The notes under the pieces are model-generated. The model was not told the origin of the DNA. It did not search any database and saw only the letters and a list, made by a program, of their open reading frames with translations. From assembly GCF_024710765.1 (NCBI RefSeq), contig NZ_JANJUE010000071.1, positions 1 to 60,402 of the forward strand: 60,402 bases of DNA, written 5' to 3'. Shown here piece after piece: positions 9,361 through 20,844 of the stretch (the first letter of the stretch is position 1; each line of letters starts with the position of its first letter). The position numbers and the translations under genes were made by a program. This DNA is from Pseudoxanthomonas sp. (GTDB lineage Bacteria; Pseudomonadota; Gammaproteobacteria; Xanthomonadales; Xanthomonadaceae).

Positions 9361-11289
9361 ATGTGCGGTATCGCAGGCGCCTGGTCGCCCCAACCGCGCA
9401 GCGACGCGGACGAACTCCATGCCCTCGGCCGACGCATGGGCGTGGCCATCGCCCACCGCGGTCCGGATGACAGCGGCACCTGGGTCGACGCCGACGCCGG
9501 CCTGGTGCTGTCGCACCGGCGCCTGTCGATCCTGGACCTGAGCCCGGAAGGCCATCAGCCGATGGTGTCGGCCGATGGCCGCTGGGTGCTCGCCTTCAAC
9601 GGCGAGATCTACAACCACGCCGTGCTGCGCGCCGAGCTGGAATCGCTGGGACACCGCTTCCGCGGTCATTCCGACACCGAGGTGCTGCTGGCGGCCATTG
9701 CCCAATGGGGCGTGCAGGCGGCGCTGGAACGCGGCAACGGCATGCTGGCGCTGGCGGCCTGGGATCGGCGCGAACGCACGCTGTGGCTGGCGCGCGACCG
9801 GGTCGGCAAGAAGCCGCTGTACTACGGCTGGACCACCGATGGCACGCTGGTGTTCGGCAGCGAACTGTCCGCGCTGCTGGTCCATCCGGGCCTGCGCACG
9901 GAGGTCAATCCCGACGCGCTGGCGCTGCTGCTGCGACTGGACTATATCCCGGCGCCGTACGCGATCCTGCGCGGCGTGCACAAGCTGCCGGCCGGCACCC
10001 TGCTGCGCCTGGATCCGGCGACGCTGGCGGCGGGCGATGCCGGCCATGATCCGGTGCGCGCGCCCCAGCCTTGGTGGAATGCGCGCCAGCGTCAGGAGGC
10101 GGCCATCGCGCAGGGCTTCGTTGGCGACGAGGACGCGGCGCTGGACGCGCTGGATGCGCTGCTGCGCGACGCGGTCGGCCTGCGCATGGAAGCGGACGTG
10201 CCGCTGGGGACGTTCCTGTCCGGCGGCACCGATTCATCGCTGGTCACCGCGCTGATGCAGGCGCAGTCCACCCGCCCGGTGCGCAGCTTCTCGATCGGTT
10301 TCGACAACACCGACCACGACGAGAGCGCCTATGCGGCGGCGGTGGCGAAGCACCTGGGCACCGATCACACCGAGCTGCACGCCGATGGCCGCGCCGCGCT
10401 GGATCTGGTGCCGGACATGGCGCGGATGTTCGATGAGCCGTTCGCCGATTCCTCGCAGTTGCCGACCGCGCTGCTGTGCCGGTTGGCCCGCCAGCACGTG
10501 ACGGTGGCGCTGTCCGGCGATGGCGGCGATGAACTGTTCTTTGGCTATGGTCGCTACCTGCGCGCGCTGCGCAACGACGCGCGCCTGGCGCGGTTGCCGC
10601 GAGGCCTGCTGGCGCGCCTGGCCGGCAACCCCGGCGAACGCTCGCGGCTGGGCGGCCTGGCGGCGGCGCGCGCGGAACTGGCCACCGTCGATCTGCAGGG
10701 CGTCGCCCTGCAACGGGTCAGCCGCTGGCGGCAGCCGGAGCGGGTGGTGCGCGGCGCCCGCCGCGCGATCACCGCCTACGACGATCCCGCCGCGCTGCCG
10801 GCCAATGGCGGACCCGCCGACCGGCTGATGGCGCTGGATTTCGCCTGCTACCTGCCCGAGGACATCCTGACCAAGGTCGACCGCGCCAGCATGGCGGTGG
10901 CCCTGGAGGCGCGCGCGCCGCTGCTGGACTGGCGGGTGGTCGAGTTCGCCTGGTCGCTGCCGCTGGCGATGAAGTACCGCGACGGCCAGCTCAAGCACCT
11001 GCCCAAGCGCCTGCTGGAGCGCTACCTGCCCGCCTCGCTGGTGCACCGGCCCAAATCGGGCTTCGGCGCGCCGGTCGGCGACTGGCTGCGCGGCCCGCTG
11101 CGCGACTGGGCCGAGGCCCAGCTGGACGAGCGCCGCCTGCGCGAGGAAGGCCATTTCGATCCGGCGCCGATCCGCGCCATCTGGCACGAGTTCCAGGCCG
11201 GCCAGCGCAAATGGCACACCCACCTGTGGGGCGTGCTGATGTTCCAGGCCTGGCGCGAGCGCTTGCAGGCGATCCGTCCGCCGGCATGA
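9361..11289 (+). CDS. asnB: Asparagine synthase (glutamine-hydrolysing)-type amidotransferase
   Basis: This 642-residue protein has two domains. The N-terminal class II glutamine amidotransferase domain has the mature nucleophile Cys2 (MCGIAGAW), HRGPDDSG and the FNGEIYNH box. The C-terminal AsnB ATP-binding domain has the PP-loop LSGGTDSSL at about 287-295 and [14 protein letters not shown]. The enzyme makes an adenylated carboxylate and transfers ammonia to it. Located among glycosyltransferases, it may amidate a sugar acid or amino-acid substituent of the glycan rather than supply asparagine; that is inference. ATG at 9361 is fixed by the catalytic cysteine. Confidence 0.9.
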   Translation: MCGIAGAWSPQPRSDADELHALGRRMGVAIAHRGPDDSGTWVDADAGLVLSHRRLSILDLSPEGHQPMVSADGRWVLAFNGEIYNHAVLRAELESLGHRFRGHSDTEVLLAAIAQWGVQAALERGNGMLALAAWDRRERTLWLARDRVGKKPLYYGWTTDGTLVFGSELSALLVHPGLRTEVNPDALALLLRLDYIPAPYAILRGVHKLPAGTLLRLDPATLAAGDAGHDPVRAPQPWWNARQRQEAAIAQGFVGDEDAALDALDALLRDAVGLRMEADVPLGTFLSGGTDSSLVTALMQAQSTRPVRSFSIGFDNTDHDESAYAAAVAKHLGTDHTELHADGRAALDLVPDMARMFDEPFADSSQLPTALLCRLARQHVTVALSGDGGDELFFGYGRYLRALRNDARLARLPRGLLARLAGNPGERSRLGGLAAARAELATVDLQGVALQRVSRWRQPERVVRGARRAITAYDDPAALPANGGPADRLMALDFACYLPEDILTKVDRASMAVALEARAPLLDWRVVEFAWSLPLAMKYRDGQLKHLPKRLLERYLPASLVHRPKSGFGAPVGDWLRGPLRDWAEAQLDERRLREEGHFDPAPIRAIWHEFQAGQRKWHTHLWGVLMFQAWRERLQAIRPPA

Positions 11290-11422
11290 ACCGGCACCGT
11301 TGAACCGGCCCCGCGCGCGTTCGCGCCCTTCCCCCGCATCGACCCTGCCGTGACAATATGCGCCTGCCCGGCGCGCCACCGCGTGGCCGCTGGCGGCGTT
11401 CTTCCTTCTTCGAGAGTGGTTC

Positions 11423-12366
<944 letters not shown>

Positions 12367-12370
<4 letters not shown>

Positions 12371-13278
12371 CCCGCTTCGCGGTCATCATCACCAATTACA
12401 ACTATGCCCGCTTCGTGATCGAAGCGGTCGACGGCGTGCTGGCGCAGGGGCGGCGCGCGGCGCAGATCCTGGTGGTCGACGACGGCTCCACCGATGGTTC
12501 GCAGGCCCTGCTGAACGAACACTATGGCCAGCATCCGGGCGTGCAGCTGCTGTTCGGCGAGAACGGCGGCCAACTGGCGGCCTTCCAGCGCGGCGTGGCC
12601 GCCGTGGATGCCGACGTGGACGTGGTCTGCTTCCTCGATGCCGACGATCGCTGGCAGCCGGATTACCTGGAGAAGATCGGCGCGATCTACGACGAGCGCA
12701 AGGATATCGGCTTCGTGTTCTCCGACATCGATCTGTTCGGCAACGAGGAAGGTCGCATCGGTTTCGCCAGGCAGGCCGTCGACCTCGGCTATACCGCGAT
12801 CAGCACCTATGCCCTGACCTACTGGTACGGCGCGCCGACCTCGGCGCTGTCGCTGCGGCTGCGCTACGCGCGCCAGTGCATGGATCTGCCGGCGCAGGTG
12901 AGTGCGACCTGGCGCATCTCGGCCGACAACTGCCTGGTGTTCGGCGCCAGCATCTTCGGCGCGCGCAAGTACTTCCTGCCGACTGGCCAGGTTGGCTATC
13001 GCATCCACGGCAACAACGGCTGGTGGGCGCAGCAGAACCGGAGCACGACCTTCCTGGGCCTGCTGCAGTCGCGAGGCCTGATCGCCCACTACGCGCGGAC
13101 GGCCGGCATGGACGATTCCTGCCTGGAACTGGCCAAGCTGGAGTACCGGACCAAGCCGGATCCGGACTGGGCCGAGGCGCGCCGCTACATCGACCTGTGC
13201 TGGCGCGCGCGCCTGCCCTGGTGGAAGCGCCTGGAGCGCATCCTGAGCATCGTCCGCAGCCGCAAGCGCTCCGGCTAG
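12367..13278 (+). CDS. Family 2 glycosyltransferase
   Basis: This 303-residue GT-A enzyme opens with [22 protein letters not shown]. The nucleotide-sugar site is [10 protein letters not shown] and the DXD metal motif is FLDADDRW at about residues 92-99. The C-terminal half ([19 protein letters not shown] onward) is characteristic of no subfamily I can name. Its start codon overlaps the uxs stop (ATGA), so the pair is translationally coupled; UDP-xylose is a reasonable but unproven donor. Confidence 0.85.
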
Positions 13279-13321
13279 GCGACCGCCCGTCGGGGACGCC
13301 GCCTTCTTTTCACACCCGCTC

Positions 13322-13346
13322 AACAAAACCCGATCCTGGTTTTGTT
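13322..13346 (+). terminator. Terminator-like hairpin after the GT2 gene
   Basis: AACAAAACC-CGATCCT-GGTTTTGTT is a 9-bp perfect stem 43 bp past the stop, whose 3' arm is U-rich (GGUUUUGUU). It stands in an otherwise featureless 270-bp spacer before the ligase/polymerase gene and probably ends the upstream operon. Confidence 0.5.
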
Positions 13347-13549
13347 CCGGGCCGTAGCTTGCCTTACGCTTGGTGGATTGCCCCCGCATCCCCGTGGCCT
13401 GCCGGACGCCGTGTTTGACCTCCCGAACTTCTCCCTCTTCCCCCGCACCTGACCTGCCGCCGGCGCAACCCCACCGCCCCTCCCTGTCACGCGCACGCGA
13501 TCCGGATGCCCCGGCGGGCACGCCATCGCCTGTGCGCGGACCGCGCGAG

Positions 13550-14764
13550 ATGCCGGCAGTGAAAGACGCGTCACCCGCAGCCACCATCGGCGGCGCCGGA
13601 ATCGCGGATCGCTGGCGCAACACGCTGTGCGTGGGGTTGATGGCGCTGGTCGCCGGCATGTGCGCGCTGCCGGCGGGCGCTTCGTTCAACCCCGGAAAGC
13701 CTTACCAGTACCTGCTGGTGCTGAGCCTGTACCTGCCGGCGCTGATCCTGGGATTCGCTCGCTTCGAACGCTGGCGCGAATTCGGGCGGCGGCCGCTGAT
13801 GCCTTGGCTGATGGCGCTGTTCGCCTGGTCCACGCTGAGCCTGGCCTGGACCAACGCGGCGCGTCCGCTGGATGAAATCCTGCGCACCCTCAGCGTGCTG
13901 GTGTTCCTGTTCGCCTGGTTTCACGGCGTCGGCGACGATTCGCGCCGGCAACGCTGGTTGCTGGTGGGCGGCGCGGGCGTGCTGGCGGCGACCGCGGTCG
14001 CGGCGATGATCCGGTTCGCCATCCACCCGCCGGCCGACGGCCGGGTGACCGGATTCGGCGTGATGGCCAATGCCAACCTGATCGCCGCGGCGATGGGCGC
14101 CGGTTTCCTGTGGTTGTGGCCGTGGCGTTTCCAGACACCGGGACGGCGCGCGTTGAAGTGGCTGGCCATGGCGGTAATGGTCGCCTGCCTGGTGCTGGCC
14201 GACTCCCGCAGCGCATGGGCCGCGCTGTTCGCCGCGATTTTCGTGCTGCTCGCCATCCGCAACCGCGAGCGCGCCTGGCGGCGGCTGCTCGGACTGGGCG
14301 TGGTCGGGCTGGGCGTGATCGCGGCGGCCTACCCCGAACTCAGTGAACGCGGCTGGTCGTTCCGCCCGCAGATCATGCACTACGCGTGGCGTCTGTTCGA
14401 ACAGCATCCCTGGCTGGGCATGGGCCAGGGCGCGCGCTTCACCATCCCGGTCCAGGGCGGCATGGGCATGGACCAGGTCCATACCCACAATCTGTTCACC
14501 CAGATCGCGGTCGAGCTCGGCCTGCCCGGACTGCTGCTGTGGTCGGCCCTCTGGCTGGCGCTGGGCTGGCGCGCCTGGCGGCATCGCGACGAGGTGATCG
14601 GCCGGGTCGTGCTGGGCCTGTGGGTGTTCGCCAGCGTGATGGTGCAGTTCGATCTGCCGCACCTGATTGACAGCCCGCGTCCCGGTTGGCTGATCATCTG
14701 GCTGCCGCTGGCGCTCAGCCTGTCGCTGCCGGCCGCATCCACCGACCGGCCGCGCATCCGATGA
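13550..14764 (+). CDS. O-antigen ligase/polymerase family membrane protein (WaaL/Wzy type)
   Basis: This protein has 404 residues from the ATG at 13550, with about 10-12 predicted membrane helices. The family signature is the periplasmic loop and following helix with RLFEQHPWLGMGQGARF and HTHNLFTQIAVELGLPGLLL. The conserved H of HNL is typical of O-antigen ligase WaaL, which moves lipid-linked glycan to lipid A-core in the periplasm, and of Wzy polymerases; the two cannot be told apart here. Longer upstream frames exist but lack conserved sequence. The stop overlaps the next GT2 start (ATGA). Confidence 0.85.
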   Translation: MPAVKDASPAATIGGAGIADRWRNTLCVGLMALVAGMCALPAGASFNPGKPYQYLLVLSLYLPALILGFARFERWREFGRRPLMPWLMALFAWSTLSLAWTNAARPLDEILRTLSVLVFLFAWFHGVGDDSRRQRWLLVGGAGVLAATAVAAMIRFAIHPPADGRVTGFGVMANANLIAAAMGAGFLWLWPWRFQTPGRRALKWLAMAVMVACLVLADSRSAWAALFAAIFVLLAIRNRERAWRRLLGLGVVGLGVIAAAYPELSERGWSFRPQIMHYAWRLFEQHPWLGMGQGARFTIPVQGGMGMDQVHTHNLFTQIAVELGLPGLLLWSALWLALGWRAWRHRDEVIGRVVLGLWVFASVMVQFDLPHLIDSPRPGWLIIWLPLALSLSLPAASTDRPRIR

Positions 14765-15600
14765 AGATTTCCCTCGCGATCCTCACCTACAACTGGCCCG
14801 AAGCCTTGGAACGGGTGCTGGAAAGCGTCGCGTCCCAGCGCAGGATGCCGGATGAAATACTGGTCGCCGATGATGGTTCGCGGCCGGACACGGCCGAAGT
14901 GGTCGCCCGCTGGCAGCAGGCGCTGCCGGTGCCGGTGCGCCACCTGTGGCAGGAGGATCGCGGTTTTCGTGCGGCGCGCTGCCGCAACCGCGCCATCGCC
15001 GCCAGCCGCGGTGACTACGTGATCCTGCTCGACGGCGACATGATCCTGCACCCGGACTTCGTCGGTGATCACGAACGCTTCGCCGAACCAGGATGCTTCC
15101 TGCAGGGTGGCCGGCTGAAGGCCACCGTCGCCGAAAGCGCGCGCCTGCTGGCCGGTGGCCGGCCGGTGTTCGCGCCCTGGGTCAAGGCGGATTTCGACGA
15201 GTTCGACGGCACCCGCCGGCTGTATGCCTTCCGCCAGCCCTGGCTGGCGCGCTGGAAGGCGCGCTCGCGCAACGGTGGCCGGGTGATGAGCTGCAACATG
15301 AGCTTCTGGCGCGCGGACCTGCTGAAGGTCAATGGCTTCGACGAGCGCATGGAAGGCTACGGCGCCGAGGATCGCGAGCTCGCCGCGCGGCTGGAGAACA
15401 CCGGCCTGCGCCGGCGGGCGCTCAAGTGGGCCGCGCTGGCGGTGCATCTGTGGCACAACTCGCGCGCGCCACCGGACGTGGACGACATGAGCCTGCCGAA
15501 CAACCGCCTGTTCCATGCCACCCGCACGCAAAAGATCACCCGTTGCGAACGCGGCATCGACGGCCATCCCGAGTTGTTGCAGGATCCCGGGGCCCCCTAG
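14761..15600 (+). CDS. GT2 glycosyltransferase with galactosyltransferase-like C-domain
   Basis: The 279-residue protein has a GT-A domain (MKISLAILTYNW, LVADDGSRPDT, RAARCRNRAI, LLDGDM). A Glyco_transf_7C-type segment follows at about 178-215 (SCNMSFWRADLLKVNGFDERMEGYGAEDRELAARLENTG). That GWGxED-like motif is shared with LPS core and exopolysaccharide transferases. It overlaps the O-antigen ligase-type gene by 4 bp and is followed by a GT4 gene 11 bp later, making a three-gene unit. Confidence 0.87.
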   Translation: MKISLAILTYNWPEALERVLESVASQRRMPDEILVADDGSRPDTAEVVARWQQALPVPVRHLWQEDRGFRAARCRNRAIAASRGDYVILLDGDMILHPDFVGDHERFAEPGCFLQGGRLKATVAESARLLAGGRPVFAPWVKADFDEFDGTRRLYAFRQPWLARWKARSRNGGRVMSCNMSFWRADLLKVNGFDERMEGYGAEDRELAARLENTGLRRRALKWAALAVHLWHNSRAPPDVDDMSLPNNRLFHATRTQKITRCERGIDGHPELLQDPGAP

Positions 15601-15611
15601 CCCGCCCCCGC

Positions 15612-16751
15612 ATGGCAACCGCATCGTCGATGAAGCTGCTCTACACCAATTTCCACAGTGGCAGCGGCGGCGGCCACACCACCTACATCCGCGAACTGGC
15701 ACGCGCGCTGGGACCCCGGCATGAGGTCCATGTCGCCGCGCCCGCCGGCAGTCGCCTGCTGGCCGAAGCCGCCGCGCTGCCCGGCGTGCACACGCTCGCC
15801 CAGCCCTTTCCCAATGGCCTGCGCCGTCTGCGCGAGCGTGCCCGCGCCGTCCGTCAATTGCGCGATTACCTGCGCGCCCACCGGTTCGACATCGTGCACG
15901 TGAACGGGTCCGCCGATCACCGCATCGCCATCGCCGCGCTGCGCGGGATATCTCCGCGCCCGCGCATCGTGCTCACCAAGCACAACACCAAGCCGATGGG
16001 CGGCCTGCAACACGTCTGGCGCGCGCGTTTCCATACCGACAAGGCGATTGCGGTGTGCGAGTACGTGCGCCACCAGCTCGACGCCACGCCCTACCGCACC
16101 TGCCATCCGCAGACGGTCTACAACGGGGTGGATACCACGCATTTCACCCCCTGGCCGGTGGTGGACGCGCGCGCGCAGCGGGCACGCTTCGCACCGGAGG
16201 CGGACGCGCTGCTGATCGGCAGCAGCGCCGGCACCGCCGACTACAAGGGCTGGACCGATCTGGTCGCCGCGTTGGCGCTGTTGTCCGCCGACGAACGCCG
16301 CCGCGTGCAGGTGGTGATCGCGGGCCAGCCGCCTTCCACGCGCCAGCGTGAGATCGTGCGCGGGGCTGGACTGGAACCGCAGTTCCATTTCCCCGGCCTG
16401 CTGGACGACGTGCGTCCGATCATCGCCGCGCTCGACGCCGGCTTCGTGCTCTCGCACGACATCGAGACGATTTCCTTCGCCTGCCGCGAAATGATGGCGA
16501 TGGGCAAGCCGGTGATGGTGACCGACTACGCCGGCCTGCCGGAGAACCTGCAACCGGGCGAGGATGGCTGGGTGGTGCCGGTACATGGCCACGAAGCCAT
16601 GGCGGAGACCCTGCGCTGGATGCTCGACCACCGCGACGTAGTGGCCGCGATGGGCATCGCCGCGCGATCGCATGCGCTCGCCGAGTTCGGTATCGAACGC
16701 TTCGCCGACGCCACCGAAGCGGTTTATCGGGCCCTGCTGGCAGAACCCTGA
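15612..16751 (+). CDS. Family 4 glycosyltransferase
   Basis: This is a 379-residue GT-B enzyme. The N-terminal domain has the glycine-rich acceptor loop NFHSGSGGGHTTYIRELARAL and IVHVNGSADHRIAIAAL. The C-terminal donor domain contains SAGTADYKGWTDLVAAL and the EX7E-like region SHDIETISFACREMMAMGKPVMVTDYAGLPE. ATG at 15612 gives MATASSMKLLY; the internal ATG at 15630 (MKLLY) fits the fold equally well. It is the last gene of the glycan cluster on this strand. Confidence 0.87.
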   Translation: MATASSMKLLYTNFHSGSGGGHTTYIRELARALGPRHEVHVAAPAGSRLLAEAAALPGVHTLAQPFPNGLRRLRERARAVRQLRDYLRAHRFDIVHVNGSADHRIAIAALRGISPRPRIVLTKHNTKPMGGLQHVWRARFHTDKAIAVCEYVRHQLDATPYRTCHPQTVYNGVDTTHFTPWPVVDARAQRARFAPEADALLIGSSAGTADYKGWTDLVAALALLSADERRRVQVVIAGQPPSTRQREIVRGAGLEPQFHFPGLLDDVRPIIAALDAGFVLSHDIETISFACREMMAMGKPVMVTDYAGLPENLQPGEDGWVVPVHGHEAMAETLRWMLDHRDVVAAMGIAARSHALAEFGIERFADATEAVYRALLAEP

Positions 16752-16768
16752 TCGCCGTCGGCGATCAG
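16748..16768. terminator. Hairpin between convergent GT4 and GT39 genes
   Basis: CTGATCGCC-GTC-GGCGATCAG is a 9-bp perfect stem covering the 13-bp gap of two convergent genes. No U-tract is present. Confidence 0.4.
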
Positions 16769-18435
16769 CGACAGGCCGCCGCCGCCGCCTCGTCCACCAG
16801 CCACCAGCTGCGGCGATTGGCCGAACCCAGCGCGTGTGCGCGTTCGCGATCGACGCAGGCCGGCAAGGTCGCGTCCTGCGCCATCAGCACGCGCTGCGCG
16901 GGCGCCTCGTGCAGCCAGGCCAGGCCGCGTTGCCATTGCTGTTCCACCGGCGCGCGGAAACCGAATTCGGTGACCTCGCCCCGGGCCTGCAACAACTGCT
17001 GTTCCTTCCAGTCGACCAGGCCGATGGCGGTGTCCTGGCCGGCGCGCGCACGCGCTTGGGCCATCACGTCGCGCGCCGAGTTCTCGCCGTCCAGCAGTGG
17101 TGCCAGCACCATGCCGTAGCCGACCCACAGCACCAGCACGGTCACCAGGGTCAACGCGACCGCGCGCGCACGCCGCAGCCACAGCGCGGCGGCGACAATC
17201 AGCCCGCCCATCACGGCCAGCGCCAGCCACAACCGGTCCGCATGCGGATCGCCGGCCAGGCCGCGCTCGGCTTCCAGCTTCAATTCGAAACGCGGGTCGC
17301 CGGACAAGGCCATGCCGCCGGCCACCAGCAACAGCCCGCCCAGTACGATCGCGAACGCCAGCAACGCGGCGCGCACGTCGCGTCGCTCGCCCAGCGCGGG
17401 CAGGAACGGCGCGGCCGCCAAAGCCAGCGCCGGCAACGCGGGCAGGATGTACATGTCGCGCTTGCCGGGACTGGCGCTGAAGAACAGCAGCACCAGCAGC
17501 ATCCACGCCAGCGGCCACCATACCCGCGCGTCGCGCCGGCGCCAGGCCTCGCGCCAGGGCTTGATCAGCCAGGGAATGAAGATCGAGAACGGCAGCCAGA
17601 ACAGCGCGATCACTTCCAGGAAGTACCACGGCGGCGCCTGGTGGTGCCAGGCGGCGACGTAACGGGTCGCGGTCTGGCGGAACAGGATTTCGTTGAGGTA
17701 GGCGCGATGTTCGGGATCGCCGCTGGTCAGCGCGGTCACCACCATCGGCACGAACCACAGCGCGATCGCGAGCAGGAAGCTGGCCCCGCCCAGCCACCAC
17801 CGCCCCGCGCCCTTCGGCGCCGGCGTGCTCAGGCCCTGCCAGCCGCGCCAACGCATCAGCGCGTAGGGAACCAGCGCCAGCAGCGGCAGGAAGCCCACGC
17901 CCTTGCTGATCACGCCCAAGCCGGCGGAGAAGCAGCCCAGCCAGTACCAGCGCCAGTTCGGCCCCAGCAACAGGTGTCGGCCGAGTCCGTACATGCCCAG
18001 GGTGATGAAGAACACCACGGTCGGATCGATCTGCGCCCGCTTGCCCTGGTAGACGAACTGCATCGCGCACAGCACCGCGCCGGCCGCCCACAACGCGGCC
18101 TGGCGGTTCCAGGCGCGGCGTGCGAAGTCGTAGGTCAGTGCCAGCGTGCCCAGCGCCGCCAGCAGCGAGGGAATGAGGAAGGCGACATTCCAGTTGCGCA
18201 CCACCGCGTAGGTGGACGCGATCATCCAGAAGTACAGCGGCGGCTTGTCCGGATACAGCTCCTGGCCGCGGTGCGGGAACAGCCATTGGCCGGACTCCCA
18301 CATCTGCCTGGCCACCAGCACGAAACGCGGCTCGTCGGCCGGCCACGGCGCGCGCATGCCCAGCCCCGCGCCGATCACCACCAGCGCGAACAGCAGGAAC
18401 CACCAGAACGCAGTCTTGTCGTCGGTCTTGATCAT
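16765..18435 (-). CDS. ArnT-like GT39 glycosyltransferase
   Basis: This is a 556-residue polytopic membrane enzyme of the PMT/ArnT family, which takes sugars from polyprenyl phosphate and transfers them on the periplasmic side. The catalytic first loop is MRAPWPADEPRFVLVARQMWESGQW, with the conserved D/E pair. YPDKPPLYFWMIA and ISKGVGFLPLLALVPY follow, then many helices and a soluble C-terminal part. ArnT adds L-Ara4N to lipid A; no other arn genes are present here, so another sugar and acceptor are possible. It lies downstream of rsmB on the same strand, 74 bp away. Confidence 0.85.
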   Translation of the reverse strand: MIKTDDKTAFWWFLLFALVVIGAGLGMRAPWPADEPRFVLVARQMWESGQWLFPHRGQELYPDKPPLYFWMIASTYAVVRNWNVAFLIPSLLAALGTLALTYDFARRAWNRQAALWAAGAVLCAMQFVYQGKRAQIDPTVVFFITLGMYGLGRHLLLGPNWRWYWLGCFSAGLGVISKGVGFLPLLALVPYALMRWRGWQGLSTPAPKGAGRWWLGGASFLLAIALWFVPMVVTALTSGDPEHRAYLNEILFRQTATRYVAAWHHQAPPWYFLEVIALFWLPFSIFIPWLIKPWREAWRRRDARVWWPLAWMLLVLLFFSASPGKRDMYILPALPALALAAAPFLPALGERRDVRAALLAFAIVLGGLLLVAGGMALSGDPRFELKLEAERGLAGDPHADRLWLALAVMGGLIVAAALWLRRARAVALTLVTVLVLWVGYGMVLAPLLDGENSARDVMAQARARAGQDTAIGLVDWKEQQLLQARGEVTEFGFRAPVEQQWQRGLAWLHEAPAQRVLMAQDATLPACVDRERAHALGSANRRSWWLVDEAAAAACR

Positions 18436-18509
18436 GGCGCGCGATGATACCGGCGAACCGTTAGCCAATTGTCGGAACCGGCGTCCCCGTTCCATCAATG
18501 TCGGCCGGC

Positions 18510-19817
18510 TCACGCCCCGGCGGTGCGACCCAGGCGCGCATAGAAGAAACCATCCATGCCGTCCTCGCCGGGCAGGCGCTGGCGTCCCGCACCGGAAACA
18601 TGGCCGAAGCGCGCATCCAGTGCTTCGGCGCGGGCATCGGGCGTGCGGGCCAGGAAGGCGTCGATCTGGCGTTCGGTCTCGTCCTTGAGGATCGAGCAGG
18701 TGGCATACCGCAGCACGCCGCCGGGCCGCAGCACGGTCCAGGCCGCATCCAGCAGGCGCGCCTGCAGCGCGCGCAGGGCGTCGATGTCTTCCGGCCGGCG
18801 ATGCAGCAGCACGTCCGGCTGGCGACGGACGATGCCGGTCGCCGAACAGGGTGCGTCCAGCAGGATCGCGTCGAATGCCTGTCCATCCCACCAGGCGGCC
18901 GGTGCCGCGGCATCGGCCGTCTGCAGGCGTGCCTGCACACCGACCCGGGCCAGCGTGTCGCGGACCCGTTGCAGGCGGCGCGCATCCACGTCCAGCGCCA
19001 GCAAGCGCAGGCCCGGATCGCGTTCGAGCAGATGCGCGGCCTTGCCGCCCGGCGCGGCGCACGCGTCGAGCACCCGCGCGCCGGTCGCTGGCGCCAGCGC
19101 ATCCGCCACCAGTTGCGCGGCGCCATCCTGGATCGAGACATCGCCCGCGCTGAAGCCGGGCAAGGCGGCCACCGCCACCGGCGTATCGACGCGGATCGCG
19201 TCGGCGGCCAGGGGTGCCTTCTGCGCCGAAAGCCCCGGCAATGCCTCGCGCAACCGTTCCAGATAATCGGGCACCGGCATGCGCGCGCGATTGACCCGCA
19301 ACCACAGCGGCGCGGCTTCCGCGCTGGCGGCGAAGATGGCGTCCGCCTGCTCCGCCCAGTCCCCGCGCACCCGCGCGCGCAACCATTCGGGCCATGCCTG
19401 TCCGGGCGCGGCCACGGGCAGTCCCTCGCGCTGGGCGCGGCGCAGGATCGCGTTGACCATGCCGGCCTGGTGCGTGCGCTTCAGCACGCGCGCCGCTTCC
19501 ACGGTCGCCGACAGCGCCGCGTGCGCCGGCAATTGCAGCGCATCGATCTGGGCAAAGCCGACCCACAGCAGCGCGCGCAGTTCGCCGTCGCGGCGGCCGA
19601 GCGGTTTCTGCATCCAGCGCTTCAGCGCTTCGTCGTAACGGACGCGCTGGCGCAGCGCGGAGAAGCAGATCGCCTCGGCCAGCGAACGATCACGCGGATC
19701 TTCCAGCCGCGGCAGCGCCGCCGCCAGTTCCGCCTTCAGCGATCGGCCGCGGTGCGCGACCGCGTCGAGGATCTGCGCGGCCAGCGCGCGGACGGGGGCG
19801 CCCGTGCCCGGGTTCAC
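18510..19817 (-). CDS. rsmB: 16S rRNA (cytosine-967-C5)-methyltransferase RsmB
   Basis: The 435-residue protein has an N-terminal NusB-like RNA-binding domain (about 1-130) and a C-terminal SAM-dependent methyltransferase domain. The SAM motif is [17 protein letters not shown]. The two catalytic cysteines are in [15 protein letters not shown] and [11 protein letters not shown], as in the NOL1/NOP2/Sun family. I chose GTG at 19817 because it overlaps the fmt stop (GTGA) and yields the normal N-terminus [17 protein letters not shown]. The order def-fmt-rsmB is a conserved translation cluster. Confidence 0.95.
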   Translation of the reverse strand: MNPGTGAPVRALAAQILDAVAHRGRSLKAELAAALPRLEDPRDRSLAEAICFSALRQRVRYDEALKRWMQKPLGRRDGELRALLWVGFAQIDALQLPAHAALSATVEAARVLKRTHQAGMVNAILRRAQREGLPVAAPGQAWPEWLRARVRGDWAEQADAIFAASAEAAPLWLRVNRARMPVPDYLERLREALPGLSAQKAPLAADAIRVDTPVAVAALPGFSAGDVSIQDGAAQLVADALAPATGARVLDACAAPGGKAAHLLERDPGLRLLALDVDARRLQRVRDTLARVGVQARLQTADAAAPAAWWDGQAFDAILLDAPCSATGIVRRQPDVLLHRRPEDIDALRALQARLLDAAWTVLRPGGVLRYATCSILKDETERQIDAFLARTPDARAEALDARFGHVSGAGRQRLPGEDGMDGFFYARLGRTAGA

Positions 19818-20734
19818 GCGCTCACCAGATCCCGGCGCGCGTTGAGGTAGTCGGCGGCGGTGATCGCCTTGCCGCCCTCGCGCTGGACCACCCGCAGGCG
19901 CAGCGCGCCCTGGCCGCAGGCGATGTCCAGGCCCTGGCGGCCTGCGGCGAGCAGGGTGCCGGGCTCGGCGCGATGCGCCAGATCCAGCGCGATCGCGCCA
20001 TGGATGCGTAGGCGCTCGCCGGCCACGCTGGCCTCGGCCACCGGCCAGGGTTCGAACGCGCGCACCTTGCGCGCCAGCACGTCGGCCGGCTGCGCCCAGT
20101 CCAGTCGCGCTTCGTGCTTTTCCAGCTTGTGCGCGTAGTTGGCGCCGGCTTCCGGTTGCCGCTGCGCCATCGGGCGCATGCCCGCGCGCAGCAGGCCCAA
20201 GCCGTCGGCCAGCACGCGCGCGCCCAGTTCGGACAGGCGGTCGTGCAGCTGCCCGCCGGTTTCCTGCTCGCCGATGGGCGTGCGCTGGGACAACAGCACC
20301 GGGCCGGTATCCAGCCCGGCTTCCATCTGCATCAGGCAGACGCCGGTTTCCGCATCGCCCGCCTCGATCGCGCGCTGGATCGGCGCGGCGCCGCGCCAGC
20401 GCGGCAACAGCGAGGCGTGCACGTTCCAGCAACCGTAACGCGGGATGTCCAGCACCGCCTGCGGCAGGATCAGGCCGTAGGCCACCACGATCATCAGATC
20501 CGGTGCCAGTTCGCGCAGTGCCTCCTGCGAGGATTTCCTGCGCAGTGATTCCGGCTGCAGCACCGGGATGCCGCGCTGGATCGCCTCCAGCTTGACCGGC
20601 GAAGGAGTCAGGCCACGACCGCGGCCGGCAGGACGATCGGGCTGGGTATAGACCGCCACCACTTCATTGCGCGCATGCGCGGCGCGCAGACTGGGAACGG
20701 CGAACGCCGGCGTACCGGCAAAAACGATTCTCAT
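19814..20734 (-). CDS. fmt: Methionyl-tRNA formyltransferase
   Basis: This 306-residue enzyme formylates the amino group of initiator Met-tRNA using 10-formyl-THF. The catalytic residues are in [20 protein letters not shown] (N104, H106) and D142 in the EAGLDTGP motif, with a C-terminal OB-fold tRNA-binding domain after residue 200. Start [16 protein letters not shown] is the standard N-terminus. It overlaps rsmB by 4 bp and lies 110 bp downstream of def. Confidence 0.97.
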   Translation of the reverse strand: MRIVFAGTPAFAVPSLRAAHARNEVVAVYTQPDRPAGRGRGLTPSPVKLEAIQRGIPVLQPESLRRKSSQEALRELAPDLMIVVAYGLILPQAVLDIPRYGCWNVHASLLPRWRGAAPIQRAIEAGDAETGVCLMQMEAGLDTGPVLLSQRTPIGEQETGGQLHDRLSELGARVLADGLGLLRAGMRPMAQRQPEAGANYAHKLEKHEARLDWAQPADVLARKVRAFEPWPVAEASVAGERLRIHGAIALDLAHRAEPGTLLAAGRQGLDIACGQGALRLRVVQREGGKAITAADYLNARRDLVSA

Positions 20735-20800
20735 GGAGGTGGAATATCCGGGAAGGAAGGGAGGAGATGGCCGTCGACGCGACCCGCAGGCATGCCCTTG

Positions 20801-20830
20801 CGAATCCCGATTCCCGACTCACCAATCCCG
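20801..20830. repeat. Degenerate ATCCCGATTCCCG-type tandem motif
   Basis: Three to four imperfect copies of an (A)ATCCCGA-like unit lie in the def-fmt spacer. Similar strings occur between genes in Xanthomonadaceae genomes; I cannot assign a function. Confidence 0.4.
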
Positions 20831-20844
20831 CGGCCGTCGGGCCG